Positions 16,795 to 26,522 are shown, counted from the stretch's first letter. The stretch is DNA of 64,000 bases from SZUA-309 sp965230005 (GCA_965230005.1 OZ245934.1:2604001-2668000); one strand, 5' to 3'. Notes: generated from the sequence alone by a model not told the origin. Translations and numbers: made by a program.

Positions 16795-17895
16795 CTAGTG
16801 GCCGTGCTGCTTGAGGAGCAACTGCTTTCTCGCCGCCTCCAAGTCAGCATCCATCATCTCTCTGCACAACTCTGATACGGGCGTTTCCGCGCTCCAGCCC
16901 AGCTCTCGCCTGGCTTTTTCCGCGTCCCCAAGCAGGGTGGAGACTTCAGCTGGTCGAAAGTAACGGGGGTCCACGCGAACGACTACGTCGCCGACCTCAA
17001 CAGCAGGCGCCAGCTTGCTATCAACTGCCGTTATCTCTGCGTACTCGGACTCTTCCGACCCGTGGAAAGTCAGCTCAATACCCGCGCACTCAGCTGCCAT
17101 GAGAACAAATTCTCTAACGGTAATCTGCTGCCCCGTCGCAATGACGTAATCATCGGGCCGATCCTGCTGGAGCATAAGCCATTGCATTCGGACGTAGTCT
17201 TTTGCATGACCCCAGTCCCGCAGGGAATCGAGGTTACCCAGATAAAGGCAAGGCTCTAATCCCAGAGCGATATTCGAGATGGCGCGTGTGATCTTCCGGG
17301 TAACAAAGGTCTCCCCTCGTCTTGGTGACTCATGATTGAAAAGAATCCCGTTGCAGGCATAAAGACCATAGGCTTCTCGATAATTCACGGTAATCCAATA
17401 GGCGTACAATTTGGCAACACCATAGGGAGATCTCGGATGAAAGGGAGTCGATTCGCTCTGCGGCGACTCTTGTACAAGCCCGTAGAGCTCGGAAGTCGAC
17501 GCCTGATAGAAGCGGGTTTCTGCCACCAGCCCGAGCAATCTGATTGCTTCGAGTATCCTTAGCGTCCCGAGAGCATCAACATCTGCCGTGTATTCTGGCG
17601 ATTCGAAGGAAACGGCGACATGTGACTGGGCCGCGAGATTGTAGACTTCCTGAGGTCTGACTTCCTGCACGATTCTCGTGAGGTTCGAACTGTCTGTAAG
17701 GTCTCCATGATGCAGATGGAGATTTACGCCTTCTACGTGTGGGTCTTCGTAGATGTGGTCTATGCGGTCCGTATTGAACTGCGAAGCACGACGCTTAATA
17801 CCATGCACTTCATAGTCGTTAGCAAGCAGAAACTCCGCCAGATACGAGCCATCCTGTCCCGTAATGCCTGTAATCAGTGCTCTTTTCTTTTCCAT
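16795..17895 (-). CDS. gmd: GDP-mannose 4,6-dehydratase, E. coli-like clade
   Basis: This 366-residue extended SDR follows E. coli Gmd closely: ALITGITGQDGSYLAEFLL, then GIKRRASQFNTDRIDHIYED, FYQASTSELYGLV, YGVAKLYAYWITVNYREAYG and NGILFNHESPRRGETFVTRK. It makes GDP-4-keto-6-deoxy-mannose, the substrate of the GDP-L-fucose synthase at 10444. The RRAS loop and the DHIYED segment separate it from the second copy immediately upstream. ATG 17895 is chosen; a GTG one codon earlier is equally compatible with the GAGG ribosome site. The gene follows the second dehydratase by 22 nt on the same strand, so both are in one transcript. Confidence 0.95.
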   Translation of the reverse strand: MEKKRALITGITGQDGSYLAEFLLANDYEVHGIKRRASQFNTDRIDHIYEDPHVEGVNLHLHHGDLTDSSNLTRIVQEVRPQEVYNLAAQSHVAVSFESPEYTADVDALGTLRILEAIRLLGLVAETRFYQASTSELYGLVQESPQSESTPFHPRSPYGVAKLYAYWITVNYREAYGLYACNGILFNHESPRRGETFVTRKITRAISNIALGLEPCLYLGNLDSLRDWGHAKDYVRMQWLMLQQDRPDDYVIATGQQITVREFVLMAAECAGIELTFHGSEESEYAEITAVDSKLAPAVEVGDVVVRVDPRYFRPAEVSTLLGDAEKARRELGWSAETPVSELCREMMDADLEAARKQLLLKQHGH

Positions 17896-17917
17896 CACGT
17901 CTTGCCTCTAAAGGCGC

Positions 17918-18940
17918 TCAGTTAGAATTCCGGCGAAGGTCGGCGCTAACCATCAGCTCGCAAAGCCCTTCAAGCGGCATCGATGCCTTCCAGCCAAGTT
18001 CTCGCTCCGCCTTGGAAGGGTCACCAACCTGCCGATCAGCTTCAACAGGTCGGAAGAAATCCGGATTGACTCGTATCAGCGGCTTACCGGAAACACTATC
18101 AACGGCCATTTCCTGCAAGCCTTCCCCTTCCCATACCAGGTCAATGCCCACCACCTTAAAAGCGAGATCGGCAAACTCTCTAACAGTTACCGATCTGCCA
18201 GTTGCCAGAACGTAGGTATCTGGTTTCTCCGCCTGCAGCATCGACCACATCCCCTCGACATACTCTTTCGCATACCCCCAATCACGAGAGACATCCATGT
18301 TTCCAAGTTCAAGGACATCAAGCTTGCCGAGTTTGATTCTGGCCACTGCGTCTGTGATTTTTCGAGAAAGGAAATTCTTCGTTCGCAGCGGGGACTCATG
18401 GTTAAACAGTATGCCGCTGGCTGCAAAAATCGCGTAAGCCTCGCTGTAAATCCGCGTCATCATGTGGGCATAGAGCTTTGAAGCGCCGTAGGGGCTGTGT
18501 GGCGAGAAAGGTGCTTCTTCTCCTTGAGCCGCGAGGCCAGCTCTACCGAGCATCTCCGAGGTTGACGCCTGGTAGAATCTGACATCCTTGTTTATGGTCC
18601 TGATCGCCTCCAGCAGATTCACCGCGCCTATGCCGTTAACTAGGCCGGTCGCCAACGGTTGCTCAAAGGACAGCCCCACATAGCTTTGCGCAGCCAGGTT
18701 GTAAATTTCATCCGGCTGTTGCCCCTCGATGAGTCTCAAGCTGGAAGAGAGGTCCGTGAGGTCATGCTCCACCAGGCTGAAATCCGGGTGGTCGATAATA
18801 CCGAGTTCCTGAAGGCGCCAGCGATTGAGGGGGTTCGAGCTACGGTAGGTACCGACAACCCGATAGTTCTTGCGCAGAAGGGAATCGGCAAGGTAAGCAC
18901 CGTCTTGCCCGGTTATCCCTGTGATTAGGGCACACTTCAT
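17918..18940 (-). CDS. Second GDP-mannose 4,6-dehydratase, divergent clade
   Basis: This 340-residue paralogue of the neighbouring Gmd has ALITGITGQDGAYLADSLL, FYQASTSEMLGRAG, YGASKLYAHMMTRIYSEAY and GILFNHESPLRTKNFLSRKI. The cofactor region differs: GTYRSSNPLNRWRLQELGI replaces the RRAS/DHIYED stretch. This looks like the Pseudomonas-type Gmd used for GDP-D-rhamnose and related sugars. All catalytic residues (Thr, Glu, Tyr, Lys) are present. Having both forms suggests two 6-deoxyhexose branches. No clear Rmd reductase is seen next to it, so the end sugar is uncertain. An ATG is preceded by a TTG codon that could also start translation. Confidence 0.88.
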   Translation of the reverse strand: MKCALITGITGQDGAYLADSLLRKNYRVVGTYRSSNPLNRWRLQELGIIDHPDFSLVEHDLTDLSSSLRLIEGQQPDEIYNLAAQSYVGLSFEQPLATGLVNGIGAVNLLEAIRTINKDVRFYQASTSEMLGRAGLAAQGEEAPFSPHSPYGASKLYAHMMTRIYSEAYAIFAASGILFNHESPLRTKNFLSRKITDAVARIKLGKLDVLELGNMDVSRDWGYAKEYVEGMWSMLQAEKPDTYVLATGRSVTVREFADLAFKVVGIDLVWEGEGLQEMAVDSVSGKPLIRVNPDFFRPVEADRQVGDPSKAERELGWKASMPLEGLCELMVSADLRRNSN

Positions 18941-19171
18941 CAAACTTCAATCTGGAGGGGTAAGATTCACGCGCAATGAGATTGGCACGTAAGCGTCGCA
19001 GCGATGCTAACACCGCTCAGCAGTCATCGCCACGCTACACACGAATACATCAGCTGGTGCGGCTTCTCTTACACAGAAACCCTGTAGAATGCGCGCGTCA
19101 CCGCCCATCAATCCATGCATTCAGCAACCGGCAATCAGACAAAGCTCTGGATGTTGTTGCTATCGTAGGCC

Positions 19172-22100
19172 ATGAAATCCATAGAACTCATTTCCGTAAT
19201 CGTACCGTTCCACAATCCTGATCCGGTCCTGTTTCGATCCTGCCTGCAGTCGGTTGCACAACAGACGCTGCGAAAAGAAGACTACGAGCTGATTCTTGTT
19301 GACGACGCATCGACAGACGATGGCGGGCGACGGGAGATCGACAACTGCTCATTCTCAGGCACTCGGGTAACGACATGCTCACAAGCCACCCAGTTGGGGC
19401 TGTCCGCAGCTCGCTGGAGGGGTATTCAAGCAGCACAAGGGAACTACGTACTGTTTCTCGATGCCGATGATCGACTGAGCCGGGACGCGCTCGAACAGCT
19501 CCGCATGACAGCATTCTCGTCGCAGTCGGACATAACCATCGGACCAATGGAACGTTGGTCACCGGAACTTCGACGATTATCCCCGCTGCCTCACTCTGCA
19601 CAGACGACAAACGCAAACTATCTGCTGAGGTTGAAGGAAGTTCTCTCCGGTAGCTACTCGTATACGATGTGCGGACGGCTCATCCGGAAGTCTCTGTGCA
19701 CACGGGAAGTCTTCGAGTTACCCAGTGAGCTGTACCACGAGGATCTGTGCACAACGCCTCGACTTTTCGCACGCGCCGGTTTCATTGCGACCATTAAGCC
19801 CGTCGTTTACTACTACACGGCAAACGACTCTTCGCTGACCGGATCATTGCAACAGAAACACCTAGAAGACGTATTCTGGACCTTTGGAGACTGGTACAAA
19901 CAAGCCCAGTCAGCCGGCCTCCTGTCTACGCTCTCGGAATCTATTATTTGTGGTATCGAACGGCTTCTAAACACTCTTGGCAGCCGGATACTCGCGTCGT
20001 CCGCAACGGACCAGACCAAACTGGCGCTCTTCGAGTATCTCAAGGAGCAGATCGCTGCTTACCCCCTCACCATTCGTGGGACGAGCGACCCTCGTACGAA
20101 GCAACTGATAGAGAGCTTCAGCGCAGGACTAGAGGGTAACTCGCTACTCAGAGAGCTGTCCGCGAATTATGGCTCGACACTGGCTACGGCGTTCAGCCCC
20201 GTCGAGTTCCCGCTAGGCTACGGCCCGTCCAAGATCGCCGAACGCCTCCGTGGGCGGGTGACCTTTATCTGTGAAGTGGACTACCAGTTGCGCTGTGCGG
20301 CAACAATCGCAAACGCCCTCGCCGATCGCGATATCGAGTCCGCCATCCTCGACAACTCGAGCTTCGCTTCAGGCGGGCGCAGAGCCCTCAAGACTGCGCC
20401 TGAGCTCTCCTCCAGATGCTTCGTAGAAGCAGTGAAGAACCCACCCTACGAACGCGACTGGCTGGCGACCGCTTCGCTTGTCATGACGTTCAATGACTGG
20501 AGCCCCTATATCCGCGACGCTCTGGAGTACCGGGCGCTGCTCAATCTACCAAGCGTTGCCTGCGTAGAAGGGATATCTGACTTTCTCCGAGTCGATCTGG
20601 AAGCGTACCGTTTGCTGCCTTATCGGCGATCCGATCATTTGATCCTTGCCGGAAAACACGATGAGCAGTTCTTCCAAGACAGAGACGCCAGCGTCGGTGG
20701 GCTTCCAAACGTGCACGCACTGACCGCAAAGACGGCGATCTTTCCAAAGAACCCACTTGCCGTTATCAACGTCAACTTCACCTATGGGCAAATGGAATGG
20801 GCAAGAGATTCATTCGTAGCTGAAGCAGTCGCGGCATGCGCAGCGGTCCCTATCGACTATCAGATTACGCGGCATCCGTCAGACACTGCGCCTTTGGGCA
20901 GGGTAAACATCTCGGAGCAGAATCAGTACGAACAGATCGACGCATGCTCTGTGCTGATCAGCCGTTTTGCCACCGGCATCATTGAAGCATTGGCATCCGG
21001 CAAACCAGTGGTCTACTTCAACCCGCACAACGAACAGGTCACAAAATTCCAAAACCCGCTGGGAGCGTTCCGAATCGCACGATCAAGCGCTGAACTGACG
21101 AAAGCCATTGGAGCTACGCTGAAAGACATCGAAGCAGGCGTAGACTTCAGAGATCAGGCGCGGAGATTTCTCGATCTACATACGAACTACAACCCTCCTT
21201 CTGTTGCTTCGCAGACAATCGCTGCGACGCTGGCCGGACACCTGGAGGACTATCAGAACGCCGTCTCTTCATCGGAAGCGTTTTTCGAAGCACAGCTGTC
21301 ACCCAGTAAACGTCCACAACCGGAAGGACAGGTTCTTGGCGTGTTCTCCAGGCACGAGCACGCGAACGTCAACGAGGAAGAAATGGTCGCTCTCCTCTTT
21401 GGCAACAGACAGGGTCTGATGCTCGACGTCGGCGCGAATTTCGGTAACAGCTGCGATGTGTTCCTGTCTCGTAATTGGATCGTGCATGCCTTCGAGCCCG
21501 ATCCAAACAACCGCGCTGTCCTGGAGCGCGACTTCGGGCATCACCAACGGCTGACCGTTAACCCCGAAGCGGTGTCCGATACAGCCGGCCAGGAAGTACC
21601 CTTCTTTGCCAGCGAAGAAAGCACCGGAATCAGCGGGTTGTCCGCCTTCACCCCTGGTCACGAACAGATCGGAACCGCAACAACCACCACGCTCAGAGAC
21701 TATCTGGAGGAAAAAGAGCTGGGCAACGTGCAGTTTCTCAAGATAGACGTCGAGGGTTACGACAAGTTCGTACTCGACGGTTTTCCTTGGGAGAAATCGC
21801 AACCGGACGTTGTTCTGGTCGAGTTCGAGGACTCCAAAACCGTACCCCTTGGTTACGACTGCCACGATCTGGCATCAATGCTCATCAGCAAGGGGTATAC
21901 CGTTTACACAAGCGAGTGGCATCCAATCATTCGCTACGGCATCGCTCATGATTGGCGACGGCTGGCTCGATACAACTCAGAGGAGGATCTAAGCCAGACC
22001 TGGGGGAACTTCTTCGCCTTCCGAGAGCCCCCAGACGAACGTGAACTCAAAGACGCAGCTTTAAGGGTCCTGAAGGGCAGCTTTGCACCAAACCGCGGTG

Positions 22101-22273
22101 TTCAAGGTGCGTCAGACTCCAGGGGTGCCTTGAAGAAAATCTCCCGGACGATTCTGGATAAAACGCTGATGGCCATCGTTTCGGCGATTAAGGTTTTAGC
22201 TCGTACGAAAAATGGCGCTCGAATCAAGCGGGAGCTCGAGCGCCTGTACATCACACACGTCGGCAGATCATGA
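19172..22273 (+). CDS. Large fusion: GT2 glycosyltransferase, GT-B-like region, FkbM methyltransferase
   Basis: This 1033-residue protein has three parts. Residues 1-230 are a family 2 glycosyltransferase (SVIVPFHNPDP, VDDAS at 43-47, LDADD at 96-100). Residues about 350-690 look like a GT-B or polysaccharide-transferase fold, with VTFICEVDYQLRCAATIANA, then LISRFATGIIEALASGKPVV as the nucleotide-sugar site. Residues about 750-920 are an FkbM-type SAM methyltransferase (MLDVGANFGNS, VHAFEPDPNN, FLKIDVEGYD). The C-terminal tail is basic. It probably extends and O-methylates a surface glycan. The FkbM part is strongly similar to that of the convergent gene next door. Divergent from the gmd pair across a 231-bp gap; only 49 bp separates its stop from the next gene's stop. 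Confidence 0.85.
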   Translation: MKSIELISVIVPFHNPDPVLFRSCLQSVAQQTLRKEDYELILVDDASTDDGGRREIDNCSFSGTRVTTCSQATQLGLSAARWRGIQAAQGNYVLFLDADDRLSRDALEQLRMTAFSSQSDITIGPMERWSPELRRLSPLPHSAQTTNANYLLRLKEVLSGSYSYTMCGRLIRKSLCTREVFELPSELYHEDLCTTPRLFARAGFIATIKPVVYYYTANDSSLTGSLQQKHLEDVFWTFGDWYKQAQSAGLLSTLSESIICGIERLLNTLGSRILASSATDQTKLALFEYLKEQIAAYPLTIRGTSDPRTKQLIESFSAGLEGNSLLRELSANYGSTLATAFSPVEFPLGYGPSKIAERLRGRVTFICEVDYQLRCAATIANALADRDIESAILDNSSFASGGRRALKTAPELSSRCFVEAVKNPPYERDWLATASLVMTFNDWSPYIRDALEYRALLNLPSVACVEGISDFLRVDLEAYRLLPYRRSDHLILAGKHDEQFFQDRDASVGGLPNVHALTAKTAIFPKNPLAVINVNFTYGQMEWARDSFVAEAVAACAAVPIDYQITRHPSDTAPLGRVNISEQNQYEQIDACSVLISRFATGIIEALASGKPVVYFNPHNEQVTKFQNPLGAFRIARSSAELTKAIGATLKDIEAGVDFRDQARRFLDLHTNYNPPSVASQTIAATLAGHLEDYQNAVSSSEAFFEAQLSPSKRPQPEGQVLGVFSRHEHANVNEEEMVALLFGNRQGLMLDVGANFGNSCDVFLSRNWIVHAFEPDPNNRAVLERDFGHHQRLTVNPEAVSDTAGQEVPFFASEESTGISGLSAFTPGHEQIGTATTTTLRDYLEEKELGNVQFLKIDVEGYDKFVLDGFPWEKSQPDVVLVEFEDSKTVPLGYDCHDLASMLISKGYTVYTSEWHPIIRYGIAHDWRRLARYNSEEDLSQTWGNFFAFREPPDERELKDAALRVLKGSFAPNRGVQGASDSRGALKKISRTILDKTLMAIVSAIKVLARTKNGARIKRELERLYITHVGRS

Positions 22274-22322
22274 GCGTCAAAGAAGCGGGCTCGCGTAAGA
22301 TTGCTGTGCGCCGCTCTACCAA

Positions 22323-25300
22323 CTAAACCTTTCGGAAGAGCGCGGTTCTGAAGCCTGAAGCCACGAACTCTACCCGCTCATCACGGAGCACTTCAGTGTC
22401 AACATAGTCCGTGATTTGATCCCATTCCGGCGCGCCGTAGTCGTCAAAGAGGATGTAGCCGCCGAGCCGAACCAGCCCAACATAGTTTTCGAAATCGCGG
22501 CGAACGCCTTCCCGCGAATGATCACCGTCAATCAGCAACAAGCTGTAAGTTCTGTTCGAGGCTTCGGCGATTATGCCCTCTTGCTCTGAGAGCCCCTGCA
22601 GTATCCGATACTGGGATTCAGGCACGCCGCAGAGCGCTAGATTTCGTTCGATGGTAGGCCTGGTGATGCTCTCCCCCGTTAGATGGTCTACGTCCTTCAG
22701 GTCGTAATACCCATCCAGCGGATCAATCAGCGTCAGTTTGACTTCGGCTGACTTACCCACGAGTGAATCGTAGAGCGTGATCGCTCCTAAGCCAAACAGT
22801 GCACCGATCTCCAGAATCTCCAGATTTCTGTCCTTTAAGCTGAGCGCGACGAGGACCCTCAAGACAGCGTTCTGGATCGTTGTTGCTATCCGCCCCAGAC
22901 TGATGCTCTCGAGGCTGCAGATGCGATTGGCGATATAGACGAGTTCTCGTCGATTGATGTCGAGTCCCAGCCTCGGAGCCCAATCCTGCAGCAGTTCGTC
23001 GAGATCGCTTGGCTCAAGAAGACGACTGAACGGCTGGTAATCAGAGATCTTCTGCGCCGCTTCGGTTGCTTCGGCAAGATCTTCAAGCTTTCCACCTAAG
23101 AGAGACAGTTTCTCCTCTTGTGAGGAAAGCTGCGCTTCTACGGCAACGATTTGCGACACCTTTGCCGCCGATTTTTCGATTTTCCCGAGCTTGCTCTCCA
23201 ACGGCGCAAGCTTTTCGGAGATAGCGTTGATCCGCGCTTCGAGAGCAGTAGTCCTCTTTCCCTCCGCCGCATGAAGTGAAGCGGCTAGTCGCGACACCTG
23301 TTGCTCCAAAGCGGCAATTCGTCTTTCACTTTGCTGCCATCTGTCGTTACTGCTACGCGCCACCGTTCGCACAGTCGAAACCAGATATCCAAAAACAGCC
23401 GCGGAAGTCCACGCGACGAGCGTGAAAACAAACAGACCGGCAAACCCCTCTGCGGTCACGCCATCCGTAACGATCAACCCTGTCAGACTTGTGGCGAGGA
23501 CCAGCGCAACCAGGAAGGAAACCGGCCAGAATCGTCGGGAGAGATGTTTTGTCCAACGGAAAAAGCGAACTGACATCGCTGCAGGCTGCGCAACCGGGCG
23601 GGCGCTCGAAGGTTTATCTTGCTGTTGTCCAACGTTTTTAAGTGGGGCGTCACTCTTCGGGCCGCCAGCCCCGCGAGTCGAAGCTACTCCTTGTGATTGG
23701 CAGTGGTTTTCAAAGAGGGTTTGCAGCGCCTCGTTGCCGGGATCCTTGGCAAACGCAAGCAGGTTACCCCATGCCTCCTTGCTCTCGGTGCGGCACGGAT
23801 AGCGCTTCAAGCCCAACCAATCATGTTTGACCCCATAGCGAACAATCGGATGCCACTCGCTCAGATAAACCGTATAGCCATGGCCGACCAGATAATCGGC
23901 AATATCCAGATAGGTGTGGCCGAGAAGTTCGGTCTTTGCGTCTTCAAACTCACACAGCACCACATCAGGGTGCATCCGATCCCAAGGCATACCTCTGAGG
24001 ACGTTCAGGTCGAAGCCCTCTACATCAATCTTCAAGAATCTGGGATGGCGGGTGTCGTCCCAGAATACTTCGGAAAGGGTAGTGACACTGACCGAGTCAG
24101 CGTTTTCGTGCGATTCGTGAAATGCCAGCAGTCCGCTGATGCCGCTGCTCTGTTGAGATCTGTAAAACGTCTCACCGTGAGCGGCATGATCCGAGACCGC
24201 ACGAGGATCGATCTTGACCTTTGAGAAACCACTGACGTTTTTCTGCAGGTATCGTCGATTTTCCTCGTCGGGTTCGAAGCAGTGAACCTCCCAGCCTGCT
24301 TGGGCAAATGGTCTGGTGCAGTGGCCATGATGGGCGCCAACATCGATCATGAAGTTGTCATCTGCGTCACTGTCGAGCAGTTCAAAGACTACGGCCGACT
24401 CGTCAACGCAGCACGCATCGTCCCTGGAGTGCCTTGGCGGCTGGTCCATCGACAAGACCTCCCAGATGTTCACCCTCGGGTAAACTTCAAGCTCACCGCC
24501 AACGGTGGCGTTGAATATCTGCTTACCAAGCTGAATAGCCCCCTTCAGGCAGGCTTCGTGCCCCTCGATCATTCTCTTCACGTTCGGATCGTGCCAACGC
24601 TTACCCTTCCCGAAGTACCTGGCATCAAAGTGATTCGGGTCATCGTCTGCCGTGCTTGTCAGATGAAGCTTGACCCCGTTCCCGAATCGGTCCTCGCCCT
24701 CCTGCGCCACAGTGCCCAATACTCGATATCCCAGATCACATCCGAGCAGGAAGATCTCACTAAAACCCAGGTGCGCGGCGATCTGAATAGCCGATCCGAC
24801 GACAGACCCTGCGCCTGCAACACCCAGACTCATATCATCGGAAAACGCGGCCTTGGGATCCCATCCATAGTTTCCGTGCGCATAGAAATAAACATCCGAG
24901 CCTTCTCGCAGCAGGCCTCGAAACCTTTCATCAAAAAAGAAAGTAGAGCCTGTAAGCGCATTGATCTCGGGGGCATTGTCCGGCACGACACGCCAATCGT
25001 TAGCCGTATAGAATGTCGGCATCCACCCGAGCGAGTCTCTGAGCAGATAAATCCGGTTGACCCCGAAGGTGTACTCGTCCTTCAGCAGATGCAGAGGGGT
25101 CTTCATCAGACTGGGCCCGTTACCGAGGATAAATATCCTCTCACCGGAGTAGACCCCTTTCAGCCCCTTCAACCTAGCTTGTGAAATTTGATCTGTATTG
25201 CGCGCTCCGAATTCTGAATAGAACGCTTCGCGGCGTTCGCCCCACTTAACGCAGTAGTCTTCTAAGTCGGCCGCCTCAATCTGCTTCTCCTGAAAGGCCC

Positions 25301-25343
25301 ACTCTTTGCGATAGGCCTCAAAATCACCTTCACTGATCGCCAT
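22323..25343 (-). CDS. Multidomain MptE-like/FkbM/coiled-coil/SAM-methyltransferase protein
   Basis: This 1006-residue protein is an unusual assembly. Residues 65-300 form an MptE/DUF115-like domain (IFILGNGPSLMKTPLHLL, a motif shared with GT42-like transferases). Residues 330-535 are an FkbM methyltransferase (MIDVGAHHGH, VHCFEPDEENRR, FLKIDVEGFD). A low-complexity linker leads to two membrane helices (about 608-655), then a heptad-rich coiled coil (about 670-770), then a second class I methyltransferase (LEILEIGALFGLGAITLYDS, DGDHSREGVRRDFENYVGL). The layout suggests a membrane-tethered glycan-modifying enzyme or a chain-length scaffold, by analogy with WbdD-type coiled-coil terminators. 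I chose ATG 25343 over TTG 25358 because GGAAAAGAG lies before it. Confidence 0.8.
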   Translation of the reverse strand: MAISEGDFEAYRKEWAFQEKQIEAADLEDYCVKWGERREAFYSEFGARNTDQISQARLKGLKGVYSGERIFILGNGPSLMKTPLHLLKDEYTFGVNRIYLLRDSLGWMPTFYTANDWRVVPDNAPEINALTGSTFFFDERFRGLLREGSDVYFYAHGNYGWDPKAAFSDDMSLGVAGAGSVVGSAIQIAAHLGFSEIFLLGCDLGYRVLGTVAQEGEDRFGNGVKLHLTSTADDDPNHFDARYFGKGKRWHDPNVKRMIEGHEACLKGAIQLGKQIFNATVGGELEVYPRVNIWEVLSMDQPPRHSRDDACCVDESAVVFELLDSDADDNFMIDVGAHHGHCTRPFAQAGWEVHCFEPDEENRRYLQKNVSGFSKVKIDPRAVSDHAAHGETFYRSQQSSGISGLLAFHESHENADSVSVTTLSEVFWDDTRHPRFLKIDVEGFDLNVLRGMPWDRMHPDVVLCEFEDAKTELLGHTYLDIADYLVGHGYTVYLSEWHPIVRYGVKHDWLGLKRYPCRTESKEAWGNLLAFAKDPGNEALQTLFENHCQSQGVASTRGAGGPKSDAPLKNVGQQQDKPSSARPVAQPAAMSVRFFRWTKHLSRRFWPVSFLVALVLATSLTGLIVTDGVTAEGFAGLFVFTLVAWTSAAVFGYLVSTVRTVARSSNDRWQQSERRIAALEQQVSRLAASLHAAEGKRTTALEARINAISEKLAPLESKLGKIEKSAAKVSQIVAVEAQLSSQEEKLSLLGGKLEDLAEATEAAQKISDYQPFSRLLEPSDLDELLQDWAPRLGLDINRRELVYIANRICSLESISLGRIATTIQNAVLRVLVALSLKDRNLEILEIGALFGLGAITLYDSLVGKSAEVKLTLIDPLDGYYDLKDVDHLTGESITRPTIERNLALCGVPESQYRILQGLSEQEGIIAEASNRTYSLLLIDGDHSREGVRRDFENYVGLVRLGGYILFDDYGAPEWDQITDYVDTEVLRDERVEFVASGFRTALFRKV

Positions 25344-25383
25344 CCGGCTCTTTTCCAAGTTTTACTCTACTGACCGACAGTTC

Positions 25384-26520
25384 TTAGTAGGAACTGTTCC
25401 ATGATACGTGATCGCACGTCATAACCGGTTTGGCACACTGACCGAGCAGGTAGCCGATCAGACTTTCCAGCTTAGACGCTGCCCCCTCCCAGGTTGTGCG
25501 CGAAATTCTAGCGCGCGCTTCCTCATTGGCGCTTGCTACCGCTGACTTATTCACCCGCATGAGTTCCTCAATAACCTCCGCAATGGCAACAGGATCCTCG
25601 GCATTGAAAAGAGAACAGTTAACGGAAAACTGCCTGAGATGAGCCCGGGCGGAAGGAATGTCGTTCACCGCAACGGGTCTCCGCGCCATCACTGCTTCGA
25701 GCACAACATACGCACCGCCTTCGGCGAGACTGGGGACTATGACGGCAGCCGCATCGCCATAAGCGACGATCATCTCCTCATTGCTCAAGCGACCGACGGT
25801 TAACACGTCGTCCTCCAGACTGTTCTGAGTGATGAAGCCCTTTATCTCCTGCGACTCCGCCGGTCCGAAGTCGGTACCGGTGAATTTCAGAACCGCTGTG
25901 CCACCACGCTCTTTGTAGGATTTGAATCCCGCAAGCAGGCCGAGGTGATTTTTGTGCTTCTGCAACTGCGCCGGGTACAGAATGTTTGGCGGCTCGGAGG
26001 GTATGATGTCAGCCGCGGGCGCGGTGTCGAGCAGAAGCGGACTATCCAGCAGATAGAGGTTCTGAAGCTTCCCTACTTTACGCTCCACCTCATAGTAGGT
26101 CCTGGGAAACTCAGAAACGACTATCGAAGCGCATCTCAGATTTGCAATGAACTGCTGCTGCACCGCCTCTACGTTCGGGTACTTCCATGGCACGTCGAAG
26201 ATATGCAGGTCGTGACATATAAGAATCGATAACCGCGAAAATTCGGGAGGTTGGAAGTGATGCGGGCATAGCTCAATCAAGGTGAACTGACTCATCAAAT
26301 CAGCAGCGCTATCAAGGTGGACGAGTTCTAAGGAACCGTCCTCGAAGAGAGCGCCGTAGGGTGAGCGTTGTGCAGCCTGCACATCCGGAACACCGACAAA
26401 AACGGTGACCCTTTGAGACAGTGCTTTCGCAAGACTGAGAACATACAGCGCTACGCCCAGCGTTCTATCCATGGGCATCTTGCGCGCATTCACGAGGACA
26501 GCCGCTTTTCTGGTGGTCAC
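25384..26520 (-). CDS. Family 4 glycosyltransferase
   Basis: This 378-residue GT-B enzyme shows the family 4 features in its C-terminal half. ILYPAQLQKHKNHLGLLAGF is the usual start of the C-terminal lobe, and PSLAEGGAYVVLEAVMARRPV is the variant of the EX7E nucleotide-sugar motif (E-G-G-A-Y-V-V-L-E). The N-terminal lobe has LGVALYVLSLAKAL and ICHDLHIFDVPWKY. It should transfer a hexose to the O-antigen or core from a nucleotide sugar in the cytoplasm. The start is GTG, two nucleotides after the stop of the FkbM gene, so the pair is translationally coupled. It is part of the run from wzm down to the large multidomain gene. Confidence 0.88.
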   Translation of the reverse strand: MTTRKAAVLVNARKMPMDRTLGVALYVLSLAKALSQRVTVFVGVPDVQAAQRSPYGALFEDGSLELVHLDSAADLMSQFTLIELCPHHFQPPEFSRLSILICHDLHIFDVPWKYPNVEAVQQQFIANLRCASIVVSEFPRTYYEVERKVGKLQNLYLLDSPLLLDTAPAADIIPSEPPNILYPAQLQKHKNHLGLLAGFKSYKERGGTAVLKFTGTDFGPAESQEIKGFITQNSLEDDVLTVGRLSNEEMIVAYGDAAAVIVPSLAEGGAYVVLEAVMARRPVAVNDIPSARAHLRQFSVNCSLFNAEDPVAIAEVIEELMRVNKSAVASANEEARARISRTTWEGAASKLESLIGYLLGQCAKPVMTCDHVSWNSSY

Positions 26521-26522
26521 GC

